Assembly (NCBI GenBank): GCA_963781805.1
Contig: CAWAHF010000004.1
Span: 806,001-870,000 of the forward strand
Direction of reading: 5' to 3'
DNA from: JAFGPL01 sp963781805
Lineage (GTDB): Bacteria; Bacteroidota; Bacteroidia; Bacteroidales; UBA10428
Length of the DNA stretch: 64,000 bases
Shown here: one piece after another, positions 1 through 8,060 of the stretch
Layout of the letters: each line of letters starts with the position of its first letter
Numbering within the stretch: position 1 is the first letter of the stretch
Made by a program: the position numbers and the translations under genes
Notes under the pieces: model-generated
The model's input: only the letters and a program-made list of their open reading frames with translations
Databases searched by the model: none
What the model was told of the DNA's origin: nothing

Positions 1-119
1 GGAACTATAACTGGAGGATTATCACCACCTCCTCTGATTCCCAGCAATTCATCTTTTTTCAGTATTGATTCCGATAAATTCTTTTCAATTCTCCTTAGCG
101 ATTTCAAATTTGTTTTCAT
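1..119 (-). CDS. RiPP-type precursor peptide with GG leader (partial)
   Basis: The first 119 bases read on the minus strand as an open frame from an ATG at 117-119 off the window edge. The 39 visible residues are a charged amphipathic leader (start MKTNLKSLRRIEKNLSES) followed by KDELLGIRGGGDNPP. A short leader with ELxxIRGG is typical of the Bacteroidota natural-product precursors modelled as TIGR04149 (GG-leader, radical-SAM-associated) and related class I bacteriocin-like peptides. The leader would be cut after GG by a C39-type transporter. The core peptide, maturase and exporter lie outside the window, so the family is inferred from the leader alone. The gene is divergent from the TPR-CHAT gene that follows. 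Confidence 0.55.
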   Translation of the reverse strand, partial: MKTNLKSLRRIEKNLSESILKKDELLGIRGGGDNPPVIV

Positions 120-379
120 AATTTTTCTTTTTAGTTTATTAGTTTAAAGTTTCAGGTGTTTTTTTAAATTTCAATCCCTTGTATTAGTATATTGTCAAAA
201 GGGGCAAAAACCTTACCCTCATTTTTCATTTTTTTGATGAAAATTTTGAAATTAATTTTTATTGTCCTGAAAATAAGGCATATAAAAATGTGAGAAATTT
301 ACCTGATTTCGATTATCAAATCATAAAATTGGAGAATGGCAGGAATTGTTATAATTTGGACTTTTAAATTTACAGGAAA

Positions 380-3235
380 ATGAATTCTTTGGATTCATAT
401 AACATAAGGAAAGTTTCAAGATTCCGTAGTTTAGTTTTGTTGATTATACTAATTTTTCAGTCGTTCAGCATATTAAGCAACAATACCGCTGATTCTATTA
501 CCCTTAAATTATATGAAGATTCATCGAAATATTATAATAATTTAGGGAGAGAGTACTCGTTTAATGGGAATTATGATTCTGCTGAGTATTATTTAAAAAA
601 ATCCCTGAATATCAAACAAAAGTATTTCCCTCACGAATTAAAAAAAGTTGCAAGGGCCTTCAATAATCTTGGCGCAATCTATTATAGACTCTGGAAATAT
701 GAAAACGCACTTGAAATTTATAATAAAGCTGAAGATTTATTTATCAAGGATGCAGCAAAATTTGAAACAGAGATAGGAATTTTAGAAATCAATAAAGGTT
801 TAATTTCTTTAAATATTGGTGATTATCAAAAGGCAAAATTTCATTTTGAAATGGCATTAAAATACCTCGACAAGACGAATGATACAATTGCTGATTATTC
901 TAAAACATACCTGTTAAATGGTTTCGGAACATTATATCTAAGACTTAAAGACTATAATAATGCTGCAGATTATTACCGTGAATGTATTACATTATCAGAA
1001 AAAATTAATCCTGAGATTCTTCCTGTTGCATATGAAAACCTGGCACTTGTTTACAAAGAAATTCCTGGATATGTTGATAAATCCTATTTCTATTACAAAC
1101 TGGTAATAAATTACTATAAAAAAAATAAATCACCAACCTTTTTCCAATTGGCTATTGTATACAATGATTATGCTGCATTATTAACCTCCTTTGGATTGTA
1201 CAAGGATGCTCTTAAATATTCATATGAATCAATAAAAATTTATGAAAAAAACTACGGACATTTACACTCTGAGGCTTCAGATGCATATTTAACATTAGGT
1301 AATATTTATCTTAAGGTAGAGAATTTTGATAGTACATTCTTTTATTATCAGAAATCCATTGCGTCACTGGTTAAAGGGTATAAAGTCTCTGACATTTATT
1401 CAAATCCGGACGTCAGCAAAAGTATTTCTAAAATATATCTGTTGAAAGTTTTAAAACAGCGTGCTTCTGCCTTTCAGCTGTTTTATTCCAAAACAAAAAA
1501 TAACAAAGATTTGGATGCTGCCCTAAACAATTACAATTTAGCCGTTAAACTAATTGAGCAGCTGAGGCTGGAATATCAGGATCAAAACAGTAAACTCTAT
1601 CTGTCTGAAATCGAAAATATTACATATGACGATGCCGAGCATTTAGCTATTAAACTTTGGGACATCACCAAAGAAAGTAAATACAAAGAAAAAGCATTCG
1701 AAATTGCAGAAAGAAGCAAAAGCGCTCTTTTACTTTCTGCCATTCGCGATGCCGGAGCAAAAGGATTCGGCGGAATTCCTCCGGAACTCTTAAAAAAAGA
1801 AAATGAGTTAACCAGGGACATTGCATTTTATAGAGAGCAGATTTATGAGGAGTCCCGCAAGGAATCACCGGATTCTGCAAAGCTTGACATGTGGGAAAAA
1901 TTAATTTTTAATCTTACGAATCAGAACGAGAAGCTGACAGGAACGTTTGAAAAGGAATATCCAAAATATTTTGCCCTTAAGTATAATACAAGTGTTACAA
2001 ATATTAAAGAGATTAACGCTAAGCTGCCAAAAGATTGTTCACTGATCGAATACATGGTATCGGATAGTTTCCTGTATATTTTTTTAATTCAACATAATGA
2101 GAGTAAAATTTTTATTAAAAAAACAGATTCAACTTTTTTTCATTCCCTGACGATGCTTTTGAAAAAAATAACAAAAGTTGATCCTACAAATCATAATTTC
2201 AGGGATTATATGGATTATTATTCCTCTGCCACTATCCTTTATGACTATTTGATTGCTCCGATTAAACCCCGGATTAATAGTAATCACCTGATTATTATCC
2301 CGGATGATATCCTTTCGTTTGTCCCGTTTGAAATTTTAATACCCCCCGGCGATTCCGGCGAAATCCAGGAGCCCGATTACAGAAACCTGGATTATCTTAT
2401 AAAAGATTATGCAATTTCATATGCATATTCCTCAACCATGTTGTTTGAAAATCAATGGAAGATTAAAAAATCTGCTGTCAATAGCCTGCTCGCTTTTGCT
2501 CCGGTTTATCATGGTTCCGACAGATTATCCATGAGGGGAAATCCAAGAAGCAGTTACAGAAAAGATTTGGCGCCCATTCCCGGTGCTACCGAAGAAGTTA
2601 ATCAGATCATCAGGCTTATTCATGGCAAAGCATTTATCAATGAAAGTGCTACTGAAAAAAATTTCAAACAGAATGCACCTGACTATGATATCCTGCATCT
2701 TGCCATGCATACGGTTATAGACAACCAAAATCCCATGTTTTCGAAACTGGTTTTTGCATTAAGTAATGATTCAACCGAAGATGGATTGTTAAATACGTAT
2801 GAAATATTTAACATGAGTCTGCATGCTCGTATGGCCGTTTTGAGTTCATGCGGCAGCGGCGAGGGAATACTCATGAAGGGGGAAGGTGTGGTTAGTCTGG
2901 CAAGGGGATTTGCGTATGCAGGTTGTCCCTCGCTGCTTATGACTCTATGGGAAGTTGAAGACAGAGCCGGGACCGACTTAATGGTTGATTTTTACAAAAA
3001 ACTAAGAAAAGGATATTCAAAAGATGTTGCATTGCAAAAAGCAAAACTTGATTTTCTTACGAAAAGTGATCAATTACAGGCACATCCCTTTTACTGGTCA
3101 TCGTATATATGCATCGGAGACCAATCGGCAATTTTTTCACCGACTAAGAAATATTTCATTGTTGCAGGATCAATATTGTTTCTGTCAATGATTGGTTTAT
3201 TTATATTCAGATATAAAAAAAGGTATTCTGATTAA
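380..3235 (+). CDS. TPR-repeat CHAT-domain protein, membrane anchored
   Basis: 951 residues. An N-terminal hydrophobic stretch (about 17-32, LVLLIILIFQSFSIL) is a signal peptide or anchor. TPR repeats span about 45-340 and a linker helix region follows. A CHAT (caspase-like) domain occupies about 620-920, and a single transmembrane helix near 925-943 ends in basic residues. The predicted dyad is His777 (in ILHLAMH) and Cys824 (in VLSSCGSGEG), both intact, so the domain could be an active cysteine protease. CHAT proteins are clan CD peptidases and TPRs usually bind the activating partner. Topology suggests a periplasmic sensor/protease domain held in the inner membrane, which is inference. No partner gene is adjacent on this strand. 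The closest related context known to me is Bacteroidota TPR-CHAT genes beside ECF sigma factors. Confidence 0.85.
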   Translation: MNSLDSYNIRKVSRFRSLVLLIILIFQSFSILSNNTADSITLKLYEDSSKYYNNLGREYSFNGNYDSAEYYLKKSLNIKQKYFPHELKKVARAFNNLGAIYYRLWKYENALEIYNKAEDLFIKDAAKFETEIGILEINKGLISLNIGDYQKAKFHFEMALKYLDKTNDTIADYSKTYLLNGFGTLYLRLKDYNNAADYYRECITLSEKINPEILPVAYENLALVYKEIPGYVDKSYFYYKLVINYYKKNKSPTFFQLAIVYNDYAALLTSFGLYKDALKYSYESIKIYEKNYGHLHSEASDAYLTLGNIYLKVENFDSTFFYYQKSIASLVKGYKVSDIYSNPDVSKSISKIYLLKVLKQRASAFQLFYSKTKNNKDLDAALNNYNLAVKLIEQLRLEYQDQNSKLYLSEIENITYDDAEHLAIKLWDITKESKYKEKAFEIAERSKSALLLSAIRDAGAKGFGGIPPELLKKENELTRDIAFYREQIYEESRKESPDSAKLDMWEKLIFNLTNQNEKLTGTFEKEYPKYFALKYNTSVTNIKEINAKLPKDCSLIEYMVSDSFLYIFLIQHNESKIFIKKTDSTFFHSLTMLLKKITKVDPTNHNFRDYMDYYSSATILYDYLIAPIKPRINSNHLIIIPDDILSFVPFEILIPPGDSGEIQEPDYRNLDYLIKDYAISYAYSSTMLFENQWKIKKSAVNSLLAFAPVYHGSDRLSMRGNPRSSYRKDLAPIPGATEEVNQIIRLIHGKAFINESATEKNFKQNAPDYDILHLAMHTVIDNQNPMFSKLVFALSNDSTEDGLLNTYEIFNMSLHARMAVLSSCGSGEGILMKGEGVVSLARGFAYAGCPSLLMTLWEVEDRAGTDLMVDFYKKLRKGYSKDVALQKAKLDFLTKSDQLQAHPFYWSSYICIGDQSAIFSPTKKYFIVAGSILFLSMIGLFIFRYKKRYSD

Positions 3236-3822
3236 CCCCTTATACTGGCTCAACGCGCGCAAAGTAAAAACCGATCATTGAAACCCTGCCTACATCACCC
3301 GCCGTCATACGAGTGTTGCGAAGCCTCTCCGACAAATGCATCTATGACCCGTCTTTGTCTTCACAAGATGTTGCGCTGTATAATTCTGTTAAATGAATTG
3401 ATTTTAACAGAATTAGATGTTTATATAATAGAGCATTATGACCTCTCCCTAAATCCCTCTCCTGCAAGGAGAGGGACTTAAGCCCTCCTCACAGGAGGGT
3501 TTGGGAGGTCACAAAATTTTAGAACCTAACGGAAACACACCTGAGCGAGAAGATAAGAGCATTCTGCTCCACTGATCATTGGAGATTGCGGGTTATTGGT
3601 TACTTTTCAGAATAATGTTCACTTGAAACCCTGTCCACAGCATTCGCCGTCATTGCCTGACTTCTCTGCGTTCCTTTGCGTAAAACCTCTGCGTACTTTC
3701 CGCGAGCGCTAAAGCTACTCAGCGGAGGCGCTGCGGTAAAAAACCTTTAACCGCAGAGTTCGCAAAGAAGGCGCAATGTGCGCAAAGAAAAAACCTCTTT
3801 TAAAATACTTTCCTCCTTTGTC
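3236..3822. repeat. Gene-free stretch of interspersed palindromic repeats
   Basis: No convincing gene. At 3436-3512 lies a double palindrome of the CCCTCTCCTGCAAGGAGAGGG and CCCTCCTCACAGGAGGG type, a common Bacteroidota intergenic repeat. At about 3655-3790 there is a GC-rich segment (CCGCGAGCGCT...AGCGGAGGCGCTGCGG). Its inverted copy is at about 4690-4822 on the other side of the transposase gene, so the two segments bracket that gene. Confidence 0.6.
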
Positions 3823-3845
3823 TGGCGCAAGCGTCCGCTTGTGCC
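3823..3845. repeat. REP-like hairpin, left copy
   Basis: A 23-base GC-rich sequence that itself folds (GCAAGCG paired with CGCTTGT). Its exact reverse complement is at 4460-4482, so the pair brackets the Y1 transposase gene 14 bases from its stop codon. Confidence 0.8.
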
Positions 3846-3858
3846 TTTTATTCATCAG

Positions 3859-4407
3859 CTATTGAATTAAAATAATATCCAGCAATCCTTTTTCACCACA
3901 ATAATCCCTTGCACTGCTATATACATAATCTTCCGGTCTAAATACAATACCTTCTTTTATCGGATTGTCATGAATATAGTCTAACTTCTGTTGTAACATT
4001 TCATTATTTAAAAGCTCTATTGGTTTATTGTGCTGTTGCCAAAATTGAAAGTTATCGTTATTACTATTCTTTTTTCCTGAACGCTCCATCATCCATATTA
4101 TCCATTCACGCCTGCTTTCCTGTGGATTCTGTTTTATGGCTTTTTTAAGCTCACTTGATGTAAAGCTTTTCATATCTCTTACTATATTTTCCAACTTATT
4201 ATTCCGACTGCTAATTATCATATGAACATGACTTGTCATTATTATCCAGGCATGTAGATTCAATCCTTTATTTTTTTGACAATATTTCCAACTGTCTATT
4301 AAGATTTTTTTATATTCATTTCTAATAAAAACATCTATCCAATAGACTGTAGCAAAGCTAATAAAGTACAATCCTTCTGGATTATGGAATTTATATTTTC
4401 GGCTCAT
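3859..4407 (-). CDS. REP-associated tyrosine transposase (Y1, RAYT-like)
   Basis: 182 residues of the IS200-like Y1 family. The HUH metal-binding motif is present as His60-Val-His62 (in MTSHVHMII). The nucleophile is the likely Tyr144 in KLDYIHDNPIKEG. The C-terminal stretch VYSSARDYCG is typical of RAYTs. These enzymes nick single-stranded hairpins of REP elements. Here the gene lies between a perfect inverted pair of 23-base REP-like hairpins (3823-3845 and 4460-4482), inside a wider inverted GC-rich pair (about 3655-3790 and 4690-4822). That arrangement is what a RAYT with its own REP pair looks like. All catalytic residues are present, so it may be active. Confidence 0.88.
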   Translation of the reverse strand: MSRKYKFHNPEGLYFISFATVYWIDVFIRNEYKKILIDSWKYCQKNKGLNLHAWIIMTSHVHMIISSRNNKLENIVRDMKSFTSSELKKAIKQNPQESRREWIIWMMERSGKKNSNNDNFQFWQQHNKPIELLNNEMLQQKLDYIHDNPIKEGIVFRPEDYVYSSARDYCGEKGLLDIILIQ

Positions 4408-4459
4408 AATTGCAAGATAAAAAAATTATATTTATTGACAATACCTTAATAAATAAAGA

Positions 4460-4482
4460 GGCACAAGCGGACGCTTGCGCCA
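4460..4482. repeat. REP-like hairpin, right copy
   Basis: Exact reverse complement of 3823-3845, 53 bases upstream of the transposase start codon. Confidence 0.8.
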
Positions 4483-5050
4483 GAATAAGGGGAGGAACGA
4501 AGCCTGTCTGCCGAGCCAGGCAGGCGATCCCACTATTGAAACGCGAACATAAATATTATAATGGGCTGGCGGTGCAGGGAGATTGCTTCAGTTGTACCTC
4601 CTTCGTAATGACGTACTTTGTTTGTTATTGGGTGGAATACTTAGAATCCTGATATTTTAATTTGAAATACCGGCTTCAATATCTAACGTCTTCGCGTTCC
4701 TTTCCGAAAAAACGTTGCGTTCCTTTGCGGTTAAATGTTTTTACCGCAGCGCCTCCGCTGAGTAGCTTCAGCGCTCGCGGAAAGCACGCGAAGCAGGCGC
4801 AATGTACGCAACGTAAAACTTAAAAAAAACTTTTGCATTTTTTGCAAATGGTACCCCATAATTTTTGCAATAATTGCAAATCCGAAGGATCCCATTATTG
4901 ATTTCTGCAAATTTTTCGGGAAAAATGGAAAATCGCCCCTCATTTTTGCATTTTTCGCAAATTTTCAAAAATCAGTTGCGGAAATCAATAATCCGGTTTC
5001 GATCTATTGGGCTATCTTGAGCCCGTTAATGAAGTATTTATATAACCCAA
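4483..5050. repeat. Gene-free stretch with interspersed repeats
   Basis: No gene supported. It contains a palindromic insert near 4500-4526 (GCCTGTCTGCCGAGCCAGGC type). Near 4585-4615 is a segment like the common GATTGCTTC...AATGACG Bacteroidota repeat. The inverted partner of the 3655-3790 GC-rich repeat is at about 4690-4822. About 4830-4975 is AT-rich with several TTTTTGCAAAT-like words. Confidence 0.45.
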
Positions 5051-5052
5051 CT

Positions 5053-5370
5053 AAAAATTCAGTGTCAGTTTTCAAAAATCCATTGTCAATGTTAGAAAAT
5101 CCATTGTCAGTATTCGAAAATTCAGTGTCAGTACTCGAAAATCCAGTGTCAGTGTTCGAAAATTCAGTGTCAGTGTTCAAAAATCCATTGTCACTATTCG
5201 AAAATTCAGTGTCAGTGTTCGAAAATCCAGTGTCAGTGTTCGAAAATCCAGTGTCAGTGTTAAAAAATCCATTGTCAGTGTTCGAAAATCCAGTGTCAGT
5301 GTTAAAAAATCCATTGTCACTATTCGAAAATCCATTATCAGTATTCAAAAATTCAATGTCAGGGTCAGAA
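5053..5370. repeat. 21-bp tandem repeat array, about 15 units
   Basis: Units follow AAAATCCAGTGTCAGTGTTCG with a few substitutions (CCA/TCA, GTG/TTG, TTC/TTA). About 15 units run without a break. The period is seven codons, so both strands stay open: the plus strand would read ENPVSVF-like heptads and the minus strand FSNTDTG-like heptads. I read it as non-coding DNA rather than protein because the downstream gene has its own good start at 5512. Twenty-one bases is two helical turns, so the AAAA tracts lie on one face and should bend the DNA. Confidence 0.85.
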
Positions 5371-5511
5371 AACCGGGAGTTGATTTTAATAAATGCATTG
5401 GGGGTATTCTATCAAGCCACACTGTATTTGTTTCAGGGACTGTCCATTAAATTGAATTCAAAGCGGCCTTTATATTCATTAACTATATGTTTAATCTTAA
5501 AAATTCAAACA

Positions 5512-6216
5512 ATGCAAAAACGTAATGAGAACAAATTCCGTATGTTTAATGCGGTACTGGAAATCCTTAATGGTAACAAAACTATCTGGCAGGCAGCAGC
5601 GCTGTTTGTCCAGATTGTAAACAAATTCACAGCCAGCCTGACTTCCATTAGCGAAACACGAAAAGTCACCGAGAGCGATTCGAAGGGGCATACGCTTGAA
5701 AAAAGCAGCCTGGAAGAAACGCTGATTGACAGCATCGGGGCGCTGACTTCTTCGCTTTACCTGCTGGCCAAAAACAGCGGCAACAAGGTGCTGATGGAAA
5801 AAGTGAATTATAACGAATCGGAGCTTGCAAATGCCCGCGAGGGCGAGCTGGTTTCGATAGCCGAAACCGTGGCGGCGCTTGGCCGTGAAAACCTGGCACA
5901 GGCGGCAGACTACGATTTTGACGAAGCCGAGGTAAAAGCGCTGGAAGATCTCGCAGCCAGATTCAAAGCAGTGATGCCGGCGCCGCGTGCCACTATTTCA
6001 GAACGCAAGGCAGCCAACGACAAACTGAACAGGCTGATTGCAGAAACCACAGAATTGCTGGATGACGAGCTCGACCGCATGATGCTGAAATACAAAAACA
6101 GCAACGTCGATTTCTACAACGCCTATTTCAATGCCCGCATGATTATGGACTATGGAATACGGCACAAGCCCGAAGCTGAAGAAGTTGCAAACGCATCGGC
6201 AAATTCTGAAAAGTAA
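5512..6216 (+). CDS. Bacteroidota hypothetical helical protein
   Basis: 234 residues from the ATG at 5512 (MQKRNENKFRMFNAVLEIL). The open frame extends 5' through the 21-bp repeats but has only a TTG there, so I prefer the internal ATG. The protein has no signal peptide and is almost all helix. It resembles a common uncharacterised Bacteroidota family (recognisable FRMFNAVL...W start and DFYNAYFNAR near the C-terminus) whose role I do not know. Codon use is GC-rich compared with its neighbours, which may indicate transfer. A clear hairpin terminator follows at 6243-6280. Confidence 0.7.
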   Translation: MQKRNENKFRMFNAVLEILNGNKTIWQAAALFVQIVNKFTASLTSISETRKVTESDSKGHTLEKSSLEETLIDSIGALTSSLYLLAKNSGNKVLMEKVNYNESELANAREGELVSIAETVAALGRENLAQAADYDFDEAEVKALEDLAARFKAVMPAPRATISERKAANDKLNRLIAETTELLDDELDRMMLKYKNSNVDFYNAYFNARMIMDYGIRHKPEAEEVANASANSEK

Positions 6217-6242
6217 CCAGAATACCATTGTGTAAAGGCCAA

Positions 6243-6280
6243 AAAGGCTGCTTTCGGAAGAGAGCAGCCTTTGTTGTTTT
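6243..6280 (+). terminator. Rho-independent terminator
   Basis: AAGGCTGCT and AGCAGCCTT pair around a short loop and are followed by TTTGTTGTTTT. It lies 27 bases after the hypothetical gene's stop codon. Confidence 0.8.
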
Positions 6281-6365
6281 AACCGGAAAGGTTGATAGAA
6301 GTATTATTTTTAAACTGTTCACAACCCGTTGAAAATAATTTCTTTATTCCGATTGCTACCTGAAT

Positions 6366-6424
6366 AATATTTTGTAATTTGTGGTTCATTTCCTGTGCGA
6401 CACAATTTTCTACCAAAGAAATGA
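6366..6424 (+). promoter_or_regulatory. Diverged R1 promoter segment
   Basis: ATATTTTGTAATTTGTGG, then GACACAAT, then an ATG matches the promoter half of repeat family R1 (ATATTTTGTAATTTGCAG...AACACAATGG...ATGAAGAA). TAATTTG fits the Bacteroidota -7 box. Here the promoter leads directly into the start codon of the TPR gene instead of into the R1 leader. Confidence 0.5.
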
Positions 6425-7779
6425 AGAAATTAATTCTTTTTACCTTTATTATAATAAACCTATCTGGTTATTCACAGTATAGAAAATTAGGAATAACAGG
6501 TGGTTATGATGATACTAAGTTAAATGAAAATACTTTTAATGTATCATTTCAAGGTAATGGATTTACAACACAAAATAAATGTATTGAATTTACTTTATTG
6601 AGATGTGCTGAAGTCACATTGGAAAATGATTATGCTTTTTTTATCGTAATTGACAATAACGATTATATCAAATATTCAACCTATACAACTCCACAACATA
6701 CAACTACTAGTTTTAATGCTAATGTCTTCAACTATAATTTCTCAAATAAATTAGGAACTTCAAATATTAATGGTAACATAAACTCCTATACTTATGGAGG
6801 AAATACATATGCAATAAGCAAACCGAGCTGTAATAATACAATTATGTGTTTTACTGATAAACCTAATTACAATACCCTAATTTATGATGCCAGTGAAATT
6901 TACGTTTCACTTTCTAAAAAATATAATGTTAAGGAACGTGAAGAATTAATAAATAAGATAATAAGCATCAAAAATAGTAATTCATTAAAAATTGAATCAA
7001 TAATAGAATCAAAAGAAGACAGTATTGAATATGCCAATATCTACTATAGAAAAGGCGTTCAAAAGATTAATCTTGGAGATTTCATAGGTAGCATTGATGA
7101 TTTTAATATTTCATTAAGTTTATATCCACAGATTAAAAATATTCATTTCGATCTAGGTTTTTCATATTTTAATCTAGCAAGATATAAAGATGCAATTGAC
7201 AATTTTAATATTTGTATTACAGATAATCCAAAAGATACATTGTCATATATTTTTAAATATAGATCACTATTAAATGAAAATTTAATTGACGAAGCATATT
7301 TGATTATTAATGAAATAATTAAAAATTTTTCGGGATATCCTTATGGATATTTTCAAAGAGGATACATAAAATTTGCCAGATTGCAATATGATGATGCAAT
7401 TAATGATTTTAATGAATCATTAAAACTTTTACCAAGAGATCAGACTGCTTATATTTTTCTTGCTTTATGTTATGAAGGGAAAAAGGATTATGAAAATGCA
7501 TTTTCTCATTATGCTATGAGTTTAAATATCAATCCTGAAAATGCATTTGCATATTTTTATAAAGGTAAACTTTTTGGAACACTGGAAAAATACCAAGAGG
7601 CAATTGAAAATTATAGTCAAGCAATAAATATAAATCCTGAATATTCTGAAGCATATTACTTTAGAGGATTAACTAAATTAATAGATAATAATCTGAATGG
7701 TTGTGCGGATTTAAGAGTAGCATTTAAATTAGGCTATAAAGATGCATATAAGCTTATTTTGGAATATTGCGAAAAATGA
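6421..7779 (+). CDS. Secreted TPR-repeat protein
   Basis: 452 residues from the ATG at 6421 (MKKLILFTFIIINLSGYSQ), chosen because it opens a clean signal peptide; the frame extends 14 codons upstream without a signal-like start. Residues about 20-190 are a polar domain I do not recognise. Residues about 210-440 are six or so TPR motifs, for example YFKRGLxxxxxxxYxxAIxxYxxAIxxxP spacing near the C-terminus. It is likely periplasmic or surface-exposed and binds a protein partner, which is inference. It is the first plus-strand gene of the accessory island. No terminal inverted word could be assigned to it. Confidence 0.7.
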   Translation: MKKLILFTFIIINLSGYSQYRKLGITGGYDDTKLNENTFNVSFQGNGFTTQNKCIEFTLLRCAEVTLENDYAFFIVIDNNDYIKYSTYTTPQHTTTSFNANVFNYNFSNKLGTSNINGNINSYTYGGNTYAISKPSCNNTIMCFTDKPNYNTLIYDASEIYVSLSKKYNVKEREELINKIISIKNSNSLKIESIIESKEDSIEYANIYYRKGVQKINLGDFIGSIDDFNISLSLYPQIKNIHFDLGFSYFNLARYKDAIDNFNICITDNPKDTLSYIFKYRSLLNENLIDEAYLIINEIIKNFSGYPYGYFQRGYIKFARLQYDDAINDFNESLKLLPRDQTAYIFLALCYEGKKDYENAFSHYAMSLNINPENAFAYFYKGKLFGTLEKYQEAIENYSQAININPEYSEAYYFRGLTKLIDNNLNGCADLRVAFKLGYKDAYKLILEYCEK

Positions 7780-7954
7780 AATATTTTGATCATTAATATA
7801 TAGATAATTATGAAAAAAGAAGAAATCATTAATTTATAAAGAATTAAGAATGATTATTAATGAAGTAAACTATTCAAAGGCAATAGAAAAAATACTGCTA
7901 ACCGGATTTATAATTTTTTTTCATTTTGTAGTTGCAACAGGGATTATGGGGTGA

Positions 7955-8032
7955 AAAAGATATATGCTATAACAGATATAAAAACAACCGACCAAAGGGA
8001 GCTCAGCGAAGCTAATTTGCTTTATGGATTTG
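7955..8032 (+). repeat. Degenerate 3' end of repeat R1
   Basis: GATATATGCTATAACA, then GATA, then GCTTTATGGATTTG|TT matches the last 50 bases of R1 (ATTATGCTATAACAATGATA...GCTTATGGAGATG|TT). An extra segment of about 25 bases (GGGAGCTCAGCGAAGC) is inserted in the hairpin loop. It ends at the boundary of the PIN-gene unit. Confidence 0.45.
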
Positions 8033-8060
8033 TTTATCGCTAATTCAATAGCAACACATA

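Noticed and set aside
3278..3481. 67-codon plus frame
   Set aside because: Lies in palindromic intergenic repeats and starts and ends within them.
5004..5348. Minus-strand frame reading FSNTDTG-like heptads
   Set aside because: It is the mirror reading of a 21-bp repeat whose period is a multiple of three; no start signal or downstream domain supports it.
5053..5370. Tandem repeats considered as a CRISPR array
   Set aside because: Units are 21 bp and directly adjacent with no spacers; no cas genes in the window.
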